Positions 48,547-59,359 of a stretch of 64,000 bases of DNA are shown one piece after another. The notes beneath the pieces are model-generated. The model was not told the origin of the DNA and ran no database searches. It was given only the letters and a program-made list of their open reading frames with translations. The stretch is from Endocalyx cinctus (taxonomy: Eukaryota; Ascomycota; Sordariomycetes; Amphisphaeriales; Apiosporaceae), in contig BCKC01000005.1 of NCBI GenBank assembly GCA_001600455.1, positions 1,612,001 through 1,676,000 on the forward strand. The letters are read 5' to 3'. A program made the position numbers and the translations under genes. Numbering within the stretch: the stretch's first letter is position 1; each line of letters starts with the position of its first letter.

Positions 48547-49887
48547 ATGGATCGCAAAAAATCTGCTGGTTTCTTCTCCTACTTCAACTCCCTTCCCGGT
48601 TCAAAAAAACAGCAGCAGCGGCCGCAAGTGACGATCCCTTCGTCTCCATCCTTCATCGCCACCCGGTATGAAGACACAATCCAAGCATCGCAACCCTGGA
48701 CTGACCGTTCGAAAGAAGCAGCCGAATATGAGCCATTACAACCTCCCTCGTTCCACCGGGTCAAAGCAAGCGAAAACTTCCAGTCCGGCTCCCCGCGAAC
48801 CCCCATTGCCTCGCCGGCAACGCCACTTCAGCGAACCCCATACGAGTTCACGACGACGCCCATGGGTCGCTCCGAGCTGAAGCTACTCTTCGACGCCTTA
48901 CACGGCCTGCTCTCGCACGAGCCGTACGCGATTTGCGGCCTCGCGGCCATGATCGACCACGGCCTTAGTTCTCGGAAGGCGAACAAGATTTCGATCTTGT
49001 GTCCCGTCGAGTGCAAAGATAACGTCCGCTACTGGGCCAGCTTAGCCACCGACAAGATCTGCAAAGTGACGGCCGATTCCGTCGGGATCGTGATCCCGAG
49101 CGCCTTGGGCGGTCCTCCGACCTTCCGCCGCGTCAGGATCAAGTATCTGGACTCCGGGTTCGACAGGCTCGAACGGGTCCGCTCCAGCGTGAGCGACGCC
49201 GTCGTGCTGAGCATCGCCAGCCAATTAGACAACGTCGCGGCCGGGTGGGTCGACAACCGCAAGAAGGGCGACGAGCGGGCCCTGCGCGTCATCGCGGAGG
49301 ACGTGTTCTGGTGCCTGAACCACATCGCGTCGACGCGGACGCCGCTGCACCCGCGCTTCCTGCCGACGCTGCGCGGCGAGGCCTTCTTCGTCCCCTTCGC
49401 GGCGGCGCACCCTTCGGCCCCGACCGAGCTAGCCCGCGCCGGGATCGACGTCGGCGCGATTCTTCGGGATTTAAGCACGGCGGCGACGCTGCGCGAGCAC
49501 GACGAGCTGCTGCGGCAGTGCGGGTACGAGGAAGACCCGGAGATGCGGACGCGGCGGGAGCGCGGCGAGGACGCGGGCCCGTTCGACGGTATGCGCACCC
49601 TCAAGAATAGCAAGAGCGTGTACACGCTGCGGTCGAACCGGGACTCGGTCCCGGACCCTGACTTGATCTCTTTGATGCCGGAGCCGCTGAGGGTGACGAA
49701 GAGAGCGGCCGAGCAGGATACGCCGCCGAGGCGGTCGAATACCGTTCGTCCCGGGCACGCGAGGGGAAGGTCGCAGGCGGCTCTTTCCCCTCCGCCCGTT
49801 AACGAGGGGAGGTGGAATTTGTCGAGGAGCAAGACTACTAAGACGCCGCCGACTCATCATACGCCGAATTACGAGGGTTGGATTTAA
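48547..49887 (+). CDS. Conserved-looking protein of unknown function, single exon
   Basis: The ORF encodes 446 residues from MDRKKSAGFFSYFN; an earlier in-frame ATG at 48502 would add 15 residues and is less likely. The N-terminal ~110 residues are Ser/Pro-rich with several SP/TP sites (SPRTPIASPATPLQRTP). A folded middle around residues 110-300 includes LLFDALHGLLSHEPYAICGL, IDHGLSSRKANKISILCP and IKYLDSGFDRLERV. The C-terminus is again Ser/Pro/Arg-rich. LAAMIDHGLSSRKANKISIL slightly resembles fungal nucleotidyltransferase-like proteins, but I cannot confirm catalytic residues. The single GC-rich exon with multiple shadow ORFs is characteristic of real coding DNA here. Function unknown. Confidence 0.75.
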   Translation: MDRKKSAGFFSYFNSLPGSKKQQQRPQVTIPSSPSFIATRYEDTIQASQPWTDRSKEAAEYEPLQPPSFHRVKASENFQSGSPRTPIASPATPLQRTPYEFTTTPMGRSELKLLFDALHGLLSHEPYAICGLAAMIDHGLSSRKANKISILCPVECKDNVRYWASLATDKICKVTADSVGIVIPSALGGPPTFRRVRIKYLDSGFDRLERVRSSVSDAVVLSIASQLDNVAAGWVDNRKKGDERALRVIAEDVFWCLNHIASTRTPLHPRFLPTLRGEAFFVPFAAAHPSAPTELARAGIDVGAILRDLSTAATLREHDELLRQCGYEEDPEMRTRRERGEDAGPFDGMRTLKNSKSVYTLRSNRDSVPDPDLISLMPEPLRVTKRAAEQDTPPRRSNTVRPGHARGRSQAALSPPPVNEGRWNLSRSKTTKTPPTHHTPNYEGWI

Positions 49888-50010
49888 TTCTCACATCATT
49901 CTTCTTCTCTCTTTTTTTTACCCCTTTATCGCTTCTTGACTTCAGCGCGGACTGGTCCTAGTTTTGTCATTCTGCATTTAGGTAAGTGAGTAGTCTAATT
50001 TGTAGATCTT

Positions 50011-50049
<39 letters not shown>

Positions 50050-51345
50050 CCTTAATTGGAAATAAGGGCGTAGGACCCATGTTTCGGTGTCAGGTATATT
50101 AAATTCTAATGTATATGATTATATATTTATTTTTATGCGTGCTGTTTGCGTAACGGTTTGTATGCCGTGTGACCATAATAACAACGACGTAACGTATCAA
50201 TCGAGACAGGAAATTTCTGCCAATGGCCACCGTTTAAACTGGTATCTCTCGGGGGCGAGCGATATGAGAGCAGCATGTGTTTGCCGGGATGAGATCAGCT
50301 CAGCTAGCCTCCGTCATCGTATTCACATTCAAATCGCAACATCTTCCCATATTCAACCAAAGGACCTTGCCACGTTCATAGGTAAGGAGTATTGCAATTG
50401 TCATGATTTGATTTGAACATTATTTTGACAGTCTGTCATAAGTGATTGACGCTTCGTTTAAGACCCATAAGATCATACTAGCATACAGCGACACTGCCCC
50501 CGGGATGGCCATTAAATCTTTTCAATGCCCACTCCAGCTGCTTTAATGCTGTTTGCAGAGACTAATCGCCGACTATCGTGAGTGATCAAACGCGGATATG
50601 CCGTGCCGATGTCCTGGGCTATGTCTTTACTATTTACACTAGGAAAATGATCGCTAATTATAGTTATCGAGAGCTGAACGAAAACTTTATCATTGCACCT
50701 CATTCTGAATATGTGAAGTGAATATTAGGACAAGCTTTTTGCTCAATGATGACGATCGTAATATCTAAAAACAAAAATAGCCCTATTCACTCTCTTCGTA
50801 GTTTAGCGCGCACAGCAATGTCATCTTCACCAAAGCTTATTATATTGGTCTATACTACTTACTCGTAGCTCGCTGCGACCGATCCACTGGGCTGAAATTT
50901 TTGAATACGAGAATTGTTATTGCTAAAATAAAATCAAGTAACTCTTTTCTTACGAGCTAAGCAATATCTTAATGGCATTCAGTATTAGCATACAACCAAG
51001 GTGGAGGCGATACTAGGGTGTCCTGACTATGAAACTGCAGTTAAAATGAAAATTGATCCACGCAATCGGAACTATGCGACAAGCGCGATATTACTTAGCT
51101 ACTCTGTACGAGAAAATTGTTTGACTTGACGGGTCCAACAGTTTCCTTCCCTTGTCTTTTTAAGACGTTCCTTTGTAATGTATACATAGTAGCCATAAAA
51201 ATGAATCGTATCGTATTAAATAGATGATTGGGGTTCTGTAATAAAAAGGATGGCCACCCCCCATCAGTCTTTGTTTCTTTGATGTTGTTGTATTCCACCA
51301 TCGTCGAACCATAATAATATCGGCTTTGAAGAAGAGTGTGCCAAG
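49888..51345. other. Intergenic region with AT microsatellite
   Basis: This is a 1.45-kb spacer. It has 32 bases of AT dinucleotide at 50015-50046 just past the upstream gene's 3' end. The ORF at 50087-50416 (109 codons) lacks support. The rest is AT-rich and should include the promoter of the GMC gene. Confidence 0.5.
50015..50046. repeat. AT dinucleotide microsatellite
   Basis: Sixteen tandem AT units lie about 130 bp downstream of the 446-residue gene. Confidence 0.9.
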
Positions 51346-53174
51346 ATGAAATCCTTCTTAGCCTTAACCGTCGCCTGCTCTTTGAGCTTAACCGCTCTCG
51401 CGGCCCCCCAATTTAGCCGTCGCCAAAACTCTGCCGACTCTTGGACCAGCGAAGAATGGGATGCCATTATTGTTGGTGCCGGAACGGCTGGTATTATCGT
51501 AGCGGATAGGCTGAGTGAGGCTGGGAAGAAGACGCTGCTGCTCGAAATTGGAGGCGCTTCATACGGTATCACAGGAGGTAGAGAAAGACCTGCCTGGCTG
51601 GATGGAACAGATCTTAGCAGAGTTGACGTTCCTGGCTTGTGTAAGTATTGATATCTAAAATCTCTCCTTTTATTTGCAAAGGAAGAAAAAGAAATCAAAA
51701 GAGGAAAAAAGAAAACTAATGACCGTATTCCCATATAGATAAGAGTATTTTTAACGGTGGTTCGGAACTTCTTTGTGCCACAGGCGTCGTCAACTCCTAC
51801 CAAGCGTGCGCCCTCGGAGGCAACAGTGCCATCAACGCCGGTCTATATTTCCAGCCGCCCGCTTCCGATTGGGATGATTACTTCCCGGAAGGGTGGAACA
51901 GCGCCGACGTCGCGTCTGCTACGCAGAGACTGCTCAGCAGGCAGCCCTACGAGGCAGAATACTCCGAGAACGGCCGATTTTATGTGCAGACGGGATACGA
52001 AGCCGCGAGGGAATGGTTGGTTGAAGGTGCCGGATACACTGAAGTCACAATTGACCAAACACCCGATAACAAGGACAAAGTGTTTGGAAGGCCGAACTAT
52101 AACTATATTGATGGTCAGCGCGGTGGGCCGGTCCGAACATATCTTCAGACCGCCCTGAACCGGACTAACTTCCGCCTTGAGACGGGCGTCCGCGTGAACT
52201 CTATCAACCAAATTAGTGGTACGGCTTCCGGAGTTACTGCTACGATCAATGGGACGAGCGTGTCCATTCCCATTTCTTCTGAGGGTCGAGTGATCGTCAG
52301 TACCGGCGCCATCGGCTCGCCTGGTCTTCTTATGCACTCCGGTATTGGGCCTTCTGAAACCCTCCAGACCCTCTCATCCGCCGGAAAAATCTCAACGAAT
52401 TCTTCGACTTGGGTGGTGAATCCTTCCGTTGGTGAAGGTCTCTTCGACAACCCTAACACTTTCATCGAGCTGTCTAGCCCATCCATCGAGTCATATACGT
52501 ACAGCTACGACAGCCCGATTGAAGGAGACAAGGACCTCTATCTTTCTTCGAGGAGCGGACCGTACTCGTTCGCCTCGCAGACCTCGGCATTCTGGGCTTA
52601 TTTGAACAATAGCGATGGTTCCAGAACCGCCCTCCAGGGCACCATCGACTCAGCCGGGTATCAAGGATACTCTAGCAACAACACCATCACTCTCAACGTC
52701 TATGGGACGTCCGGTCTCTACTCGACGGGAAGCGTTGTCCTTGATTCGAACTTCGTACCGGGACCCAGCTCCACCGTCTATTACAGCGATGCTCGGGACG
52801 GATTGAACATCGCCACCTTCATCCATTCCATCTTCCAGGCGCTACCGTCGTCGACACCGTCGTCGCCCGCAACCAGCGGTTTGACGCCTCTAAACATCGC
52901 CCAGAACTCGACCGTGGAGGAGATCCAGAAGTATATCACGACTCCTTCCGATTACGCCGTCGGCTCCGTGCAGCACTGGTCGAGCTCTTGCAGAGTAGGA
53001 AAGTGTGTCGACGTCGACACGAAAGTGATCAACACGACCAACATTCACGTTATCGACGCCTCCATTCTCGCGCCGCTGACGGTGAACCCGCAGTTCGGTG
53101 TCATGGTCGCGGGTGAGAAGGGGGCGGAACAGATACTTAAAAGTTGGGGTTTGAGTTTGGATGTATCCCTCTAA
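51346..53174 (+). CDS. Secreted GMC flavoenzyme, cellobiose-dehydrogenase-like
   Basis: Two exons, 51346-51640 and 51739-53174, give 576 residues. The signal peptide MKSFLALTVACSLSLTALAA indicates secretion. The FAD-binding fingerprint is WDAIIVGAGTAGIIVADRLS (GAGTAG at residues 44-49). The next part (LLLEIGGASYGITGG, DVPGLYKSIF, CALGGNSAINAGLYF) resembles the flavin domain of fungal cellobiose dehydrogenases (AA3). Near the C-terminus, SVQHWSSSCRVGKCVDVDTK carries the catalytic His, and PLTVNPQFGVM carries the paired Asn. There is no haem-b domain or cellulose-binding module, so it would be a dehydrogenase-only form. The sugar substrate is inferred, not seen. It is followed by a GH115 gene on the same strand. 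Confidence 0.88.
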
Positions 53175-54579
53175 TGACGATGATAATAATAATAATATTA
53201 ACAAAAAATAATGATAATAATGCGAATTGGTAATTTCCACTTGTATATCACGGGGACAGAAAATAAGACGCTTAGAGGGGATTAAAAAAAAGGGGCATCA
53301 TGCATTTTGGGGCATCGTGCGTTCTCACGCCGTACTTTTCTTATGTAAGAAATAATAATAATAGATAATAGAGATAAATCACGGCATGGTAATACCATGA
53401 CCTCATCATATTTTGTGGCTACTTTTTCAATGTGCCAGGGTCCTTGTTCAGAACGTCAACTGTTCCGTGCGATTGAAGATTCATCCGGCTTGGTTTGGAA
53501 ATCAACTGGTCCCGTTTAGGTTAAATATAAATGTTGACTTCTCTTTTCTATGCGTGGTTTATAATTCAGTCCAATTTCCGGCTAATATAGGTGATGTTAT
53601 AGGGAGCGGTGGTTCAGAGGAGAAGTCTCGCTTTGCTTATCCAAAGAATTAAGATTAGCCCTAGGGCTCTAGAAGGGAGATGTATTGAATAACACAGGTT
53701 CGCTATAGACTCGATTATCGTCAAAGAGGAAGCTAGGAAGAACATTGTCTATGCAAAAGTTTCTCGGCCATATAAAATAGCGGTGTCATGGTGTTACGAA
53801 CTCAAGATCGAGAGAGAGGCAAGTTCCGGGTCCACGGCGCGATTGGCCGTTTCTTTGGATTAGTTCACCGAAATTCGGTACATTAACACTTATTCATCCA
53901 ACAGCCGAAAGAACTAAACTACAGTGAGATAAGCGACCCCCGGGTACCCCCAGACCCCCCAAGGGCTAGGCAGTTTTTAGCGTCTTATATCGCTGTAAAG
54001 ATCTATCGATTCTCCAACTTTTCACCTCCCCGCATAAATTACCCGCCAACCATTCTTCGTCTTCCCCAAAATGTTATACGCGCAACGAGCCCTCCACAGT
54101 AGACTTATTCTCGATGCGGAGAAGCTTGTAATAAATATTGAGGAGAAAAGAAATAATGTACCCACCCAAGCACCTGAACTCTGGGAGTCTGTGACCTAGA
54201 AAGGTACGGGGACAGATTTGCTAGGATGGGCAGGATGGGGTTGTTGTTATTCGTTGGATGCCATGCCGGCCTATCTGCTTTCGTCCCGTGTGCTGTTGTT
54301 AGCCGAAATATGGGATCGAGCATGGGTATATCCCATTTGAGGTGGTATTGGTATTTCCAGTCCCTCGGTCTATATTATTACTGATGTATTCCTGCCTGGT
54401 CTGATCGCGTATGTATATGGGTGGGTGATCTCACCAGCTTTCGCGTTTTTTTCCAGCTCTCCTAGATCTTCCTCTTAGCTGGCTTTGCTTCCATCCTCAT
54501 ACTCTACCATAGGTATGCAAGCTAGATCCCATTGAAGGCTACAGGTCACTTAGTGTCCTCTGGATAGAAATATTCCACA
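53175..54579. other. Spacer with GH115 promoter
   Basis: This is a 1.4-kb spacer. It starts with a TAA/AAT-rich stretch (53176-53222) in the 3' flank of the GMC gene. The ORFs at 53413-53652 and 54105-54323 are unconvincing. The promoter of the GH115 gene should be in the last few hundred bases. Confidence 0.45.
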
Positions 54580-57500
54580 ATGGTTTTCTTACGCTCGACT
54601 TTATTGCTGGGGCTCCTACCGTTCGTACAAGGTTTGGGGCAAGAGCCGATAATCAGCTTTACGGACGTCCCAGATGCTTTCCAAATCGCCGGTGGAAGCA
54701 TCTCTCAGCCTCAGATTCTGGTCTCTAGCGATGATTACTGGGGTGTCATCCGTGCCGCGGGTGACTTGGCTAAGGATTTCGGTAGAGTGACGGGAACCAA
54801 CTTCACCCTGAGCAATGGCGAATCGGGGGCAACGCCGGCCTCTTACGAGTACAAGCCAATCACGACAAACTACATTCAAGTAAGTTTCCTATTTTATACT
54901 TCCGAGAAGAAATGCTATGACGTCAAGGCCTATGAAAGAGATAAAGGTCGCATTTTCTGAGCTGGACTTAAAAATGTAGTGAAAAAAGCTGTTCATGTAA
55001 AATATGCAATGGAAGCTCCTCAATTGCAGGTGGCTTATGGCTGAAGGGGACTGCCTGCGTAGTATTTCAAGATCGAAAAAAAAGTTTATTCTAATATTTT
55101 ATAGTATGAAGTCGGCGAGACGAAGTACTTCTACGGTCCCAATTATACCGACCCGTCGGCGGAAGATACTGTGATAATTGCTGGCACTGTCGGTCATTCG
55201 AAGCTCATCGACGATCTTATCGATGCTGGAAAGCTACATATATCCGAAATAGATGGGAAATGGGAGTCATTTATGACCACACTCGTGGAAGAGCCTATTG
55301 CTGGTTGTTCAAAGGCTGTGGTGATTGCTGGAAGCGACCCTCGTGGTGTAATTTTCGGCCTATACGATATCAGCGAACAGATTGGGGTCAGTCCGTGGTA
55401 TTGGTGGGCGGATGTTCCAATCAAGCAGAATAAAGAGATATATGCCCTACCCGCCGGAAAAACTCAAGGTTCTCCATCCGTCAAATACCGCGGGTTCTTC
55501 ATAAACGACGAGCAGCCCGGTCTCTCAGGTTGGGTCCAGTGGAATTACGAAGACACCCCGTACGGCGTTGGCTACGACAGTAATTTCTACCCGAACGTAT
55601 TTGAGCTTCTGCTCCGGCTGCGAGCGAATTATCTGTGGCCGGCGTTATGGGGCACCATGTTCGAAGTCGACGACCCAGCAAACCAGCCCCTGGCGGACGC
55701 CTGGGAGATCGTTTTGGGAAGTTCCCACACAGAACCGATGATGCGCGCTCAAAACGAATTTGGAACTTTCTACACAGCCGAAGGACTTGGTCCCTGGGCT
55801 TATAACCTGAATAACAAGACCATTGACGAGTACTTTGTCTACGGTGCGGAAAGGGCAAAGCCGTACGCTCGCAATAGTCTGTGGACGATGGGAATGCGCG
55901 GTAGCGGAGATACGGCAATCGAGGGTCTTGGCATCGATGCTATCGTCTCTCTGTTAGAAGAAGTCGTCAAGCAGCAGCGAATTGTCATAGAAGATGTGCT
56001 TGAGACCAACGTCACCGATGTTCCTCAGCTCTGGTGTCTCTACAAGGAAGTGATGTCGTATATCCAGCAAGGACTCGTGGTCCCCGAAGATATCACGCTG
56101 CTGTGGGCAGACGATAACTGGGGAAATGTCCGACGCGTACCAGTTAATGATGAGAAAAGTAGACCTGGAGGAGCGGGTGTTTATTACCATTTCGACTACG
56201 TCGGCGATACGAGAGATTACAAGTGGATCAACACCATCCAACAGGAGAAAACGGCGGAGCAGATGCAGCTCGCGTATGATCACGGCGCAGACCGGATCTG
56301 GATCGTCAATGTCGGAGATCTCAAACCCCTGGAAATCCCCATCAGCCATTTCCTCGACATGGCCTACGACATCGATCAATGGGGAGTAGACTCTGTCGGA
56401 AACTGGACTTCCGCTTGGGTGACACGAGAGTTTGGCCCAGATCTTGCGGCGGAGATCACCGACATCATGACAAGATACGGATTATATGCGGCGAGGAGGA
56501 AGTTTGAGTTGGTAGAGCCTTACGTGTATTCAGTAATCAATTATAATGAGGGCGATGCGATATTGGACCAGTGGCAGGTTCTTGCGGACGACGCGCAAGC
56601 TATCTACGACACTCTCGATGAGAGCCACCAGGCGGCATTTTTTGAGATGATCTTGCATCCGATCTTAGGTGGTCAGCTGGTTTACCAAGTCCAAATTGGC
56701 GGGGCGAAGAACATGGTTTGGGCAAACCAGCACAGAAACTCGGCGAATGGGATGATCAACCAGGTCTTGTCTCATTTCAACGCCGACGCCGAACTCACGG
56801 CGAGATGGGACAGCCTCCTCGACGGGAAGTGGAAGCGCATGCTAGACCGTAAGTAGAATGACTACTTTAGTATTTATACCATGGAGGTGGCATCCGTATA
56901 AGCTAACATACGTACTAAACTTAGAAACGCACTTTGGATACGACGGGTATTGGCAGCAACCGATGAGGAATGTCCTTCCGGCGATGGCCTACGTGCAGAC
57001 AGCGGTATCGTCGATTGCGGGTAATGTTGGTATTGCGATTGAGGGATCGAACGCTAGCATCCCCGGAGACAACAAATACCACGACAACTCAGGGGCAAAT
57101 CTCGTGCTCCCGCCTCTAGATCGCTACGGGGCCGAATCACGATGGTTTGATGTCTATTCGCGCGGTACCTTGGACTGTGATTGGAACGCCGAAGTTGACA
57201 TTTCTTGGGTTAAACTATCTCAAGCAAGTGGAACAATTGGGCCTAATAACGGCACCGACTCTCGCGTTTCTGTTTCTATAGACTGGACCAGTGCGCCCGA
57301 GACATCTGATGACGTCCTAGCAAATATCACATTCTCGCAAGGTTGTGGCACCGAAGGTTTTGCTGCTTGGTATCCCGATCCTGTTTTACAGCTTCCTATA
57401 AGCTTACGGACCGTTCCTTCCAGCTTCACCGATGGATTTGTCGAGTCAGATGGACATGTAGCTATCGAAGCACCTAACTATCAGCGCGTATACGCCTCGT

Positions 57501-58096
57501 CAAATTCCTCAAATGAAGATATCACATACCACACGCTCGAAAACTACGGACGAACCATGGGCGGAGTTACCCTCTGGCCGCAGACTACTCCGCCTCAGAC
57601 AACGGATTCGGCACCAGCTCTGGAATACGATCTGTACCTATTCAGCAACGACTCGGAAACGGCGGTGACGTTGCATCTATCACCGACGCAGAATTATCTC
57701 TCGGACAAGACACCGCTCCAATTCGCAGTATCGCTGTTTCCAGCCGGAGCAACGGAACAAGCGACGCCTCAGGTGGTCCGATTCGTCGGCGACAGCATCG
57801 GGCAAAACATGCCGGACGGTTGGGCAAGAGCCGTCGGTGATTCGATATGGGGACTGGATCCGAGTCATAACACGACGACGACGTGGGACGTGCCGGGAGA
57901 AGGGGCTTACACCCTTAGGGTCTGGGGGCTCGCGCCTAGCGTTATCGTTCAGAGGATCATAGTGGATTTAGGCGGCGTTAGACCAAGCTATCTAGGCCCG
58001 CCGGAGAGTTTCCTGGTCGGTAGAGACGACGTTGAGGCTGGTGGAAGAATGAGCTTTGCCACGAGGCCGGGTGTCGTTGGACAACTTGTAAATTAA
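54580..58096 (+). CDS. Secreted GH115 xylan alpha-1,2-glucuronidase
   Basis: Three exons, 54580-54879, 55105-56848 and 56925-58096, give 1071 residues, the usual size for GH115. It removes 4-O-methyl-glucuronic acid from xylan, including from internal residues. A signal peptide (MVFLRSTLLLGLLPFVQGLG) begins it. Landmarks include VIIAGTVGHS, VVIAGSDPRGVIFGLYDIS, SPWYWWADVP, SVKYRGFFINDEQPGLSGW, RLRANYLWPALWG, SSHTEPMMRAQNEF, LLWADDNWGNVRRVP and WIVNVGDLKPLEIPISHFLD. The second-half sequence HFGYDGYWQQPMRNVLP and the later beta-rich segment complete the domain order. Many Asn-X-Ser/Thr sites fit a secreted glycoprotein. Intron 1 (225 nt) is longer than most here. Confidence 0.95.
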
Positions 58097-59359
58097 GTAG
58101 TGTAGGTTACGTTGAGTAACGAGTAACAAAGCACATGATAAGCACTAGACAATAGAAAGTTTCAATAATATTATATATATAAGCTGTTTGCGTCAGTTCT
58201 AGTATACGGTTATAGAGTTCAAAACATTGTTGTCTGTTGGCTGTTATGTAACCATGCTCATACTACGCCACCATTCTTTACTTGGACATCAACCATATAT
58301 CACCACCTATTGACTAGCTACTTACTCATCTGGTGTGCTCGACCTATACACACCATTATCAGTCATATGGATTGGATAATGAAAAAAAGAAAGACAAAGT
58401 ACAAAGTATTTTATCTGATACAAACTCCACTCAGTACCCATCTCTACATTTCATGTAATTTATTATCGTCCCTCGTTGTGACAAACGAAACGAAGAAGAA
58501 TCTCGTTGGAAATGAACGTGGAAGGCCGAGCATGGATGATGCGTTGTCCTAGTTGGGACGTAAAAGACCGCAATGACCAATTCTGATTGGTCGTAATATT
58601 ATGAAACTGGATAACAAGGATATCCACTGTAAAGAACCAGTCAGAATCCCCTAAACAGGTTAAATCTCCAGTAAAGACCCTGAAAAGACCCACTAACGGT
58701 GTTAAATGACAGCACAACAACCAGGTATACTGTTGCCGGGGTAACCGAGCATAAAGCTCCATTTACACAGTACATCGGGTACTCCACATGTTTATGTCAT
58801 TTTATTTACCATTAGTACTTCCACATATTTTATTATTTATTTTTATGTGATCATAAAAAAAAAAAAAAAAGGAAAAGGGAAAGGAAATAAGATAAAATAA
58901 ATAATAATAATAATAAATATATTTCGAATGACGCTATTCTCTTCTTCAATCCATACTTTAGCCATATATCATTCTCGTCAACACCTTACTTAGTTACTTA
59001 CACATATTCGTTCCTTATTTTTCACTCACCACTAACTCGATTCTTTTGACAAACGGCGTTTGGTATTTGTTGTTCTAATATTGAACCCGTTAATTTTCTG
59101 TTTATGCCATTCAGCACAGCGAGCAGAAGATAAATATACAAGAACTCAATACCCAAGATAATAAACATAAACCCCTTTTGAACGATAAACCGGTTCATTC
59201 AAGTCGAATACTCGTTGTATAATTTTTGTTTTTGTTTATGTTTCCATTACCTACCTTTGACGTCAATTATAGAATAAGGGGAGGAAACAAACTAAGGAAC
59301 CTCGACAACATTTTCACCGACTAAGAGAGCACGCTTCGGGGTCACAACGCCAAATCACC
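58097..59359. other. Spacer before the kinesin gene
   Basis: This is a 1.26-kb AT-rich spacer. It contains an A-tract near 58855-58871, then AAT/ATA-rich DNA near 58895-58920, and a short palindrome GACCAATTCTGATTGGTC near 58574. No gene is supported. Confidence 0.45.

Noticed and set aside
49029..49832. 267-codon minus-strand ORF inside the 446-residue gene
   Set aside because: It is a shadow in GC-rich coding DNA with no motif; the plus-strand frame is longer and better composed.
50087..50416. 109-codon ORF downstream of the AT microsatellite
   Set aside because: It has no motif and looks like an open stretch in AT-rich DNA.
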